A program made the position numbers and the translations under genes. A DNA stretch of 64,000 nucleotides from Nakaseomyces glabratus. Taxonomy: Eukaryota > Ascomycota > Saccharomycetes > Saccharomycetales > Saccharomycetaceae. The notes under the pieces were generated by a model that was not told the DNA's origin, made no database searches, and worked only from the letters and a program-made list of their open reading frames with translations. Location of the stretch: the NCBI RefSeq assembly GCF_010111755.1, contig NC_088953.1, positions 1 through 64,000 of the forward strand. Direction: 5' to 3'. Shown here piece by piece: positions 61,879 through 64,000 of the stretch (positions within the stretch are counted from its first letter, which is position 1; each line of letters starts with the position of its first letter).

Positions 61879-64000
61879 ATGAAGAGCAATGTGTTTGTTG
61901 GTGTTAAGCCCATGGTTGGCACTGTCAATGGTACGGAGACGGACTTGAAGGATGATGTTGATTATATACTGGCTCCCGTGACTAACGGACGGTATAGGGA
62001 GATAGTGAGCCGTGTGATCAGTGAGAATCGCAAGAGTGGTGATCCGCTGGACCACTACTCGATAGATGTGCCTGAACCGCAGCTGCAGGAAATTGGTATA
62101 CCGCCTTTCAATGACGACCCGAAGCAATACATTGGTCTGTTGGCCTCGTGGCTGGACCTAGAGACCGCTGATCCAGTGCTGAGAGATGTGGCATTCCAGG
62201 TCCTATTGAATGAATGTAAATATTCTAGGTTCATAGGTGTTTCAAAGCTTATAGTGGCACCTCCGAAGAACGTCCTGGAGATACAGAAATATGCTAGAAT
62301 GGTGGCAGACTTATTGAACGATCCCGTGGTCACCGAGATGCCGCAATTGACTTTATCGATATCGCTACCGCTCTGTGAATTGAGTGATCCTTTGGCCACA
62401 TGGGAGCTTTGGAACACAATAAAAAATCTATGTGGTGCCCATGAGTGTTTGACGGTGTCCTTGGCACTTCCGAAAAATAAAACGCCAACACATGTCCTAG
62501 AGAGATGGCTTACAGAGCCTGTCTCTTGTCTTTTGTTGTCGTCTTCTATATTTGTTACCAACCAGCATGGCTTCCCAGTACTACAAAAATATAATCAAAA
62601 CATAATTTTCAGATTCCAGGAAATAAATGGTAGAAATATGCTTGGTCAAAATGAACTGTGCATCATAATGCATGGGCTTGAGAAGTTTGCCAACGATGTC
62701 AAAGGTGGTAAAGCATCATTTATAAACTACATCAATTTTATACTGAAAAAGGGAGATAAGCTAATTTTACAAAATATGAGTAAGATGCTAAAAGCATGCG
62801 AGAAACTGGCCGAACCGAGAATCTTGCCCCAACTAAAACCACATAGTGAGGACCTAAGCAATCAAACATACGCTTTATTTGAAGAAGACATTGTCAAATA
62901 TGATCTCTACGAGGTTGCCATTAAAGATGCGATACTAGAGAACACAAAGATATGGAAGAACCGAGGAAGCAGTTTTATTACAATTTTAGTAGCAGGTGCA
63001 GGTCGTGGTCCATTAGTAGATCGCGTCTTTAAAGTATTACAAGAATTGAGTATCCTTTCTGAATGTCGAGTAATTGCCATCGAGAAGAACTCTCGTGCTT
63101 ACTTGTACTTACAAAAGAGGAACTTTGATAAGTGGCAGAATAGAGTCACGTTAATTAATGAGGATATACAAAATTGGCAAATCAACATGGCCGAATCTCA
63201 AAGGACAAAGGTGGATCTATGTATATCTGAGTTGCTGGGATCTTTCGGATGTAACGAATTGTCACCGGAGTGTCTACTATCACTGCAAAAGTACCATTCG
63301 CAGAAGGAGACAGTGTACATTCCGCAATCATACAGTTCATATATAGCACCCATTGCATGTCCCGTTTTGGACATGCAGCTGCAGAAGATGTGTAAACAGG
63401 ATTTACATGTCAATGTCACACAGCAACCATGGGTGTTGCATAACATACCATATCAGACATTGTCGTCAAAGGTGAACGAGTTGTGGACATTCTCGCATCC
63501 AATGTCTGAAGCCAGTAACTTGCAACATGACATAGTCTCAGAGTTTAAGATCAAGCATCGTGCCGAGGTTAATGCTTTGATTGGGTATTTCTCTGCTGTG
63601 TTGTATGGAGACGTAATTCTGTCAATAGTACCAGAAGGGACAATCGTCCGCGTACCTCAGAGTAAAAACAACCATGAAGGCGAGGCCCTTCACTCTACAC
63701 CTGATAAGAGTGCACATACAAATGACAACAAGTACTATTTCAAGAAGATAGACAAGACACCGGGGCTAACATCGTGGTCACCGATGATTTTCCCATTGTC
63801 CCAACCGTTGTTGGTAAGCGATGACACCGAGCTGTCTGTGATGATGTCACGGCGCCACAATGGCAAGTATACGTGGTATGAATGGTCTCTTGAATCGTAT
63901 GTGTATATGGTAGTAACATCGACATCGACTGCCTCTGACGCAACCATGGAAGTCATTACACCGAACAACAATGCACACAATGTCACACAGGAGGAGTCCA
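61879..64000 (+). CDS. HSL7: Hsl7, PRMT5-type protein arginine methyltransferase (3' end cut by the window)
   Basis: The first 707 codons are present; the frame is open at the right edge, and S. cerevisiae Hsl7 has 827 residues, so roughly 120 are missing. Hsl7 acts with Hsl1 at the bud neck to inactivate Swe1 and permit mitosis. It belongs to the type II PRMT5 family. Seen: an N-terminal TIM-barrel-like half (about 1-330), then the Rossmann methyltransferase core with the SAM-binding motif LVAGAGRGPLVDR (about 370-382), the acidic end of strand two VIAIEKNSRAY, and the double-Glu loop SELLGSFGCNELSPE (about 450), followed by the beta-barrel half. The start at 61879 is an ATG that opens MKSNVFVGVKP. 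It is divergent from CKS1, as in S. cerevisiae. Confidence 0.94.
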   Translation, partial: MKSNVFVGVKPMVGTVNGTETDLKDDVDYILAPVTNGRYREIVSRVISENRKSGDPLDHYSIDVPEPQLQEIGIPPFNDDPKQYIGLLASWLDLETADPVLRDVAFQVLLNECKYSRFIGVSKLIVAPPKNVLEIQKYARMVADLLNDPVVTEMPQLTLSISLPLCELSDPLATWELWNTIKNLCGAHECLTVSLALPKNKTPTHVLERWLTEPVSCLLLSSSIFVTNQHGFPVLQKYNQNIIFRFQEINGRNMLGQNELCIIMHGLEKFANDVKGGKASFINYINFILKKGDKLILQNMSKMLKACEKLAEPRILPQLKPHSEDLSNQTYALFEEDIVKYDLYEVAIKDAILENTKIWKNRGSSFITILVAGAGRGPLVDRVFKVLQELSILSECRVIAIEKNSRAYLYLQKRNFDKWQNRVTLINEDIQNWQINMAESQRTKVDLCISELLGSFGCNELSPECLLSLQKYHSQKETVYIPQSYSSYIAPIACPVLDMQLQKMCKQDLHVNVTQQPWVLHNIPYQTLSSKVNELWTFSHPMSEASNLQHDIVSEFKIKHRAEVNALIGYFSAVLYGDVILSIVPEGTIVRVPQSKNNHEGEALHSTPDKSAHTNDNKYYFKKIDKTPGLTSWSPMIFPLSQPLLVSDDTELSVMMSRRHNGKYTWYEWSLESYVYMVVTSTSTASDATMEVITPNNNAHNVTQEES

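Noticed and set aside
976..64000. Telomerase RNA gene, expected to hold one and a half telomere units as template
   Set aside because: No copy of the 16-bp telomere unit is seen outside the terminal array.

Overview
The window is the left end of a yeast chromosome, very probably Nakaseomyces glabratus (Candida glabrata) or a close relative. The first 975 bases are telomere: the C-rich strand of a 16-bp unit whose complement is CTGGGTGCTGTGGGGT, the published C. glabrata repeat. Further support comes from an Epa-type lectin adhesin pointing at the telomere, a TIR-type mannoprotein, and a giant adhesin carrying the SFFIT megasatellite described in that species. There are no introns, tRNA genes, transposons or centromere that I can support.

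Subtelomere (1-35.8 kb). After the telomere come a PA14-domain adhesin of the EPA family (minus), about 9.3 kb without a recognisable gene, a TIR/TIP1-family GPI mannoprotein with an 18-bp minisatellite (minus), an FCY2-family purine-cytosine permease (plus), and a 3108-residue GPI adhesin (minus). About 2140 residues of that adhesin are roughly 21.4 copies of a 300-bp repeat that are identical except for one silent base. Upstream of it is a 4.4-kb region with an unusual GC-rich island (about 32.0-33.5 kb) that carries no convincing protein gene and is the least explained part of the window.

Core chromosome (35.8-64 kb). Compact conserved genes follow: HSP31; SET2, CPS1, RFA3 and KRE9 (a block matching the S. 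cerevisiae YJL168-YJL174 order); IOC2, GIS3 and NYV1 (YLR095-YLR093 order); and a YBR137W homologue, MEC1, CKS1 and HSL7 (YBR137-YBR133 order). HSL7 runs off the right edge. The junctions between blocks are rearrangement points relative to S. cerevisiae.

Functionally the left part is surface and adhesion biology: three GPI-anchored wall proteins and a nucleobase importer. The right part is housekeeping: stress response (HSP31), chromatin (SET2, IOC2), vacuole (CPS1, NYV1), wall glucan (KRE9), and replication, checkpoint and cell cycle (RFA3, MEC1, CKS1, HSL7). MluI-box motifs lie before RFA3 and, as an inverted pair, between CKS1 and HSL7. Several start codons were set to the first in-frame ATG where a longer reading frame began at GTG or TTG. 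No wholly new system could be shown. The strongest unusual items are the almost perfectly homogenised megasatellite, the intact lectin site of the first adhesin, and the GC-rich island.
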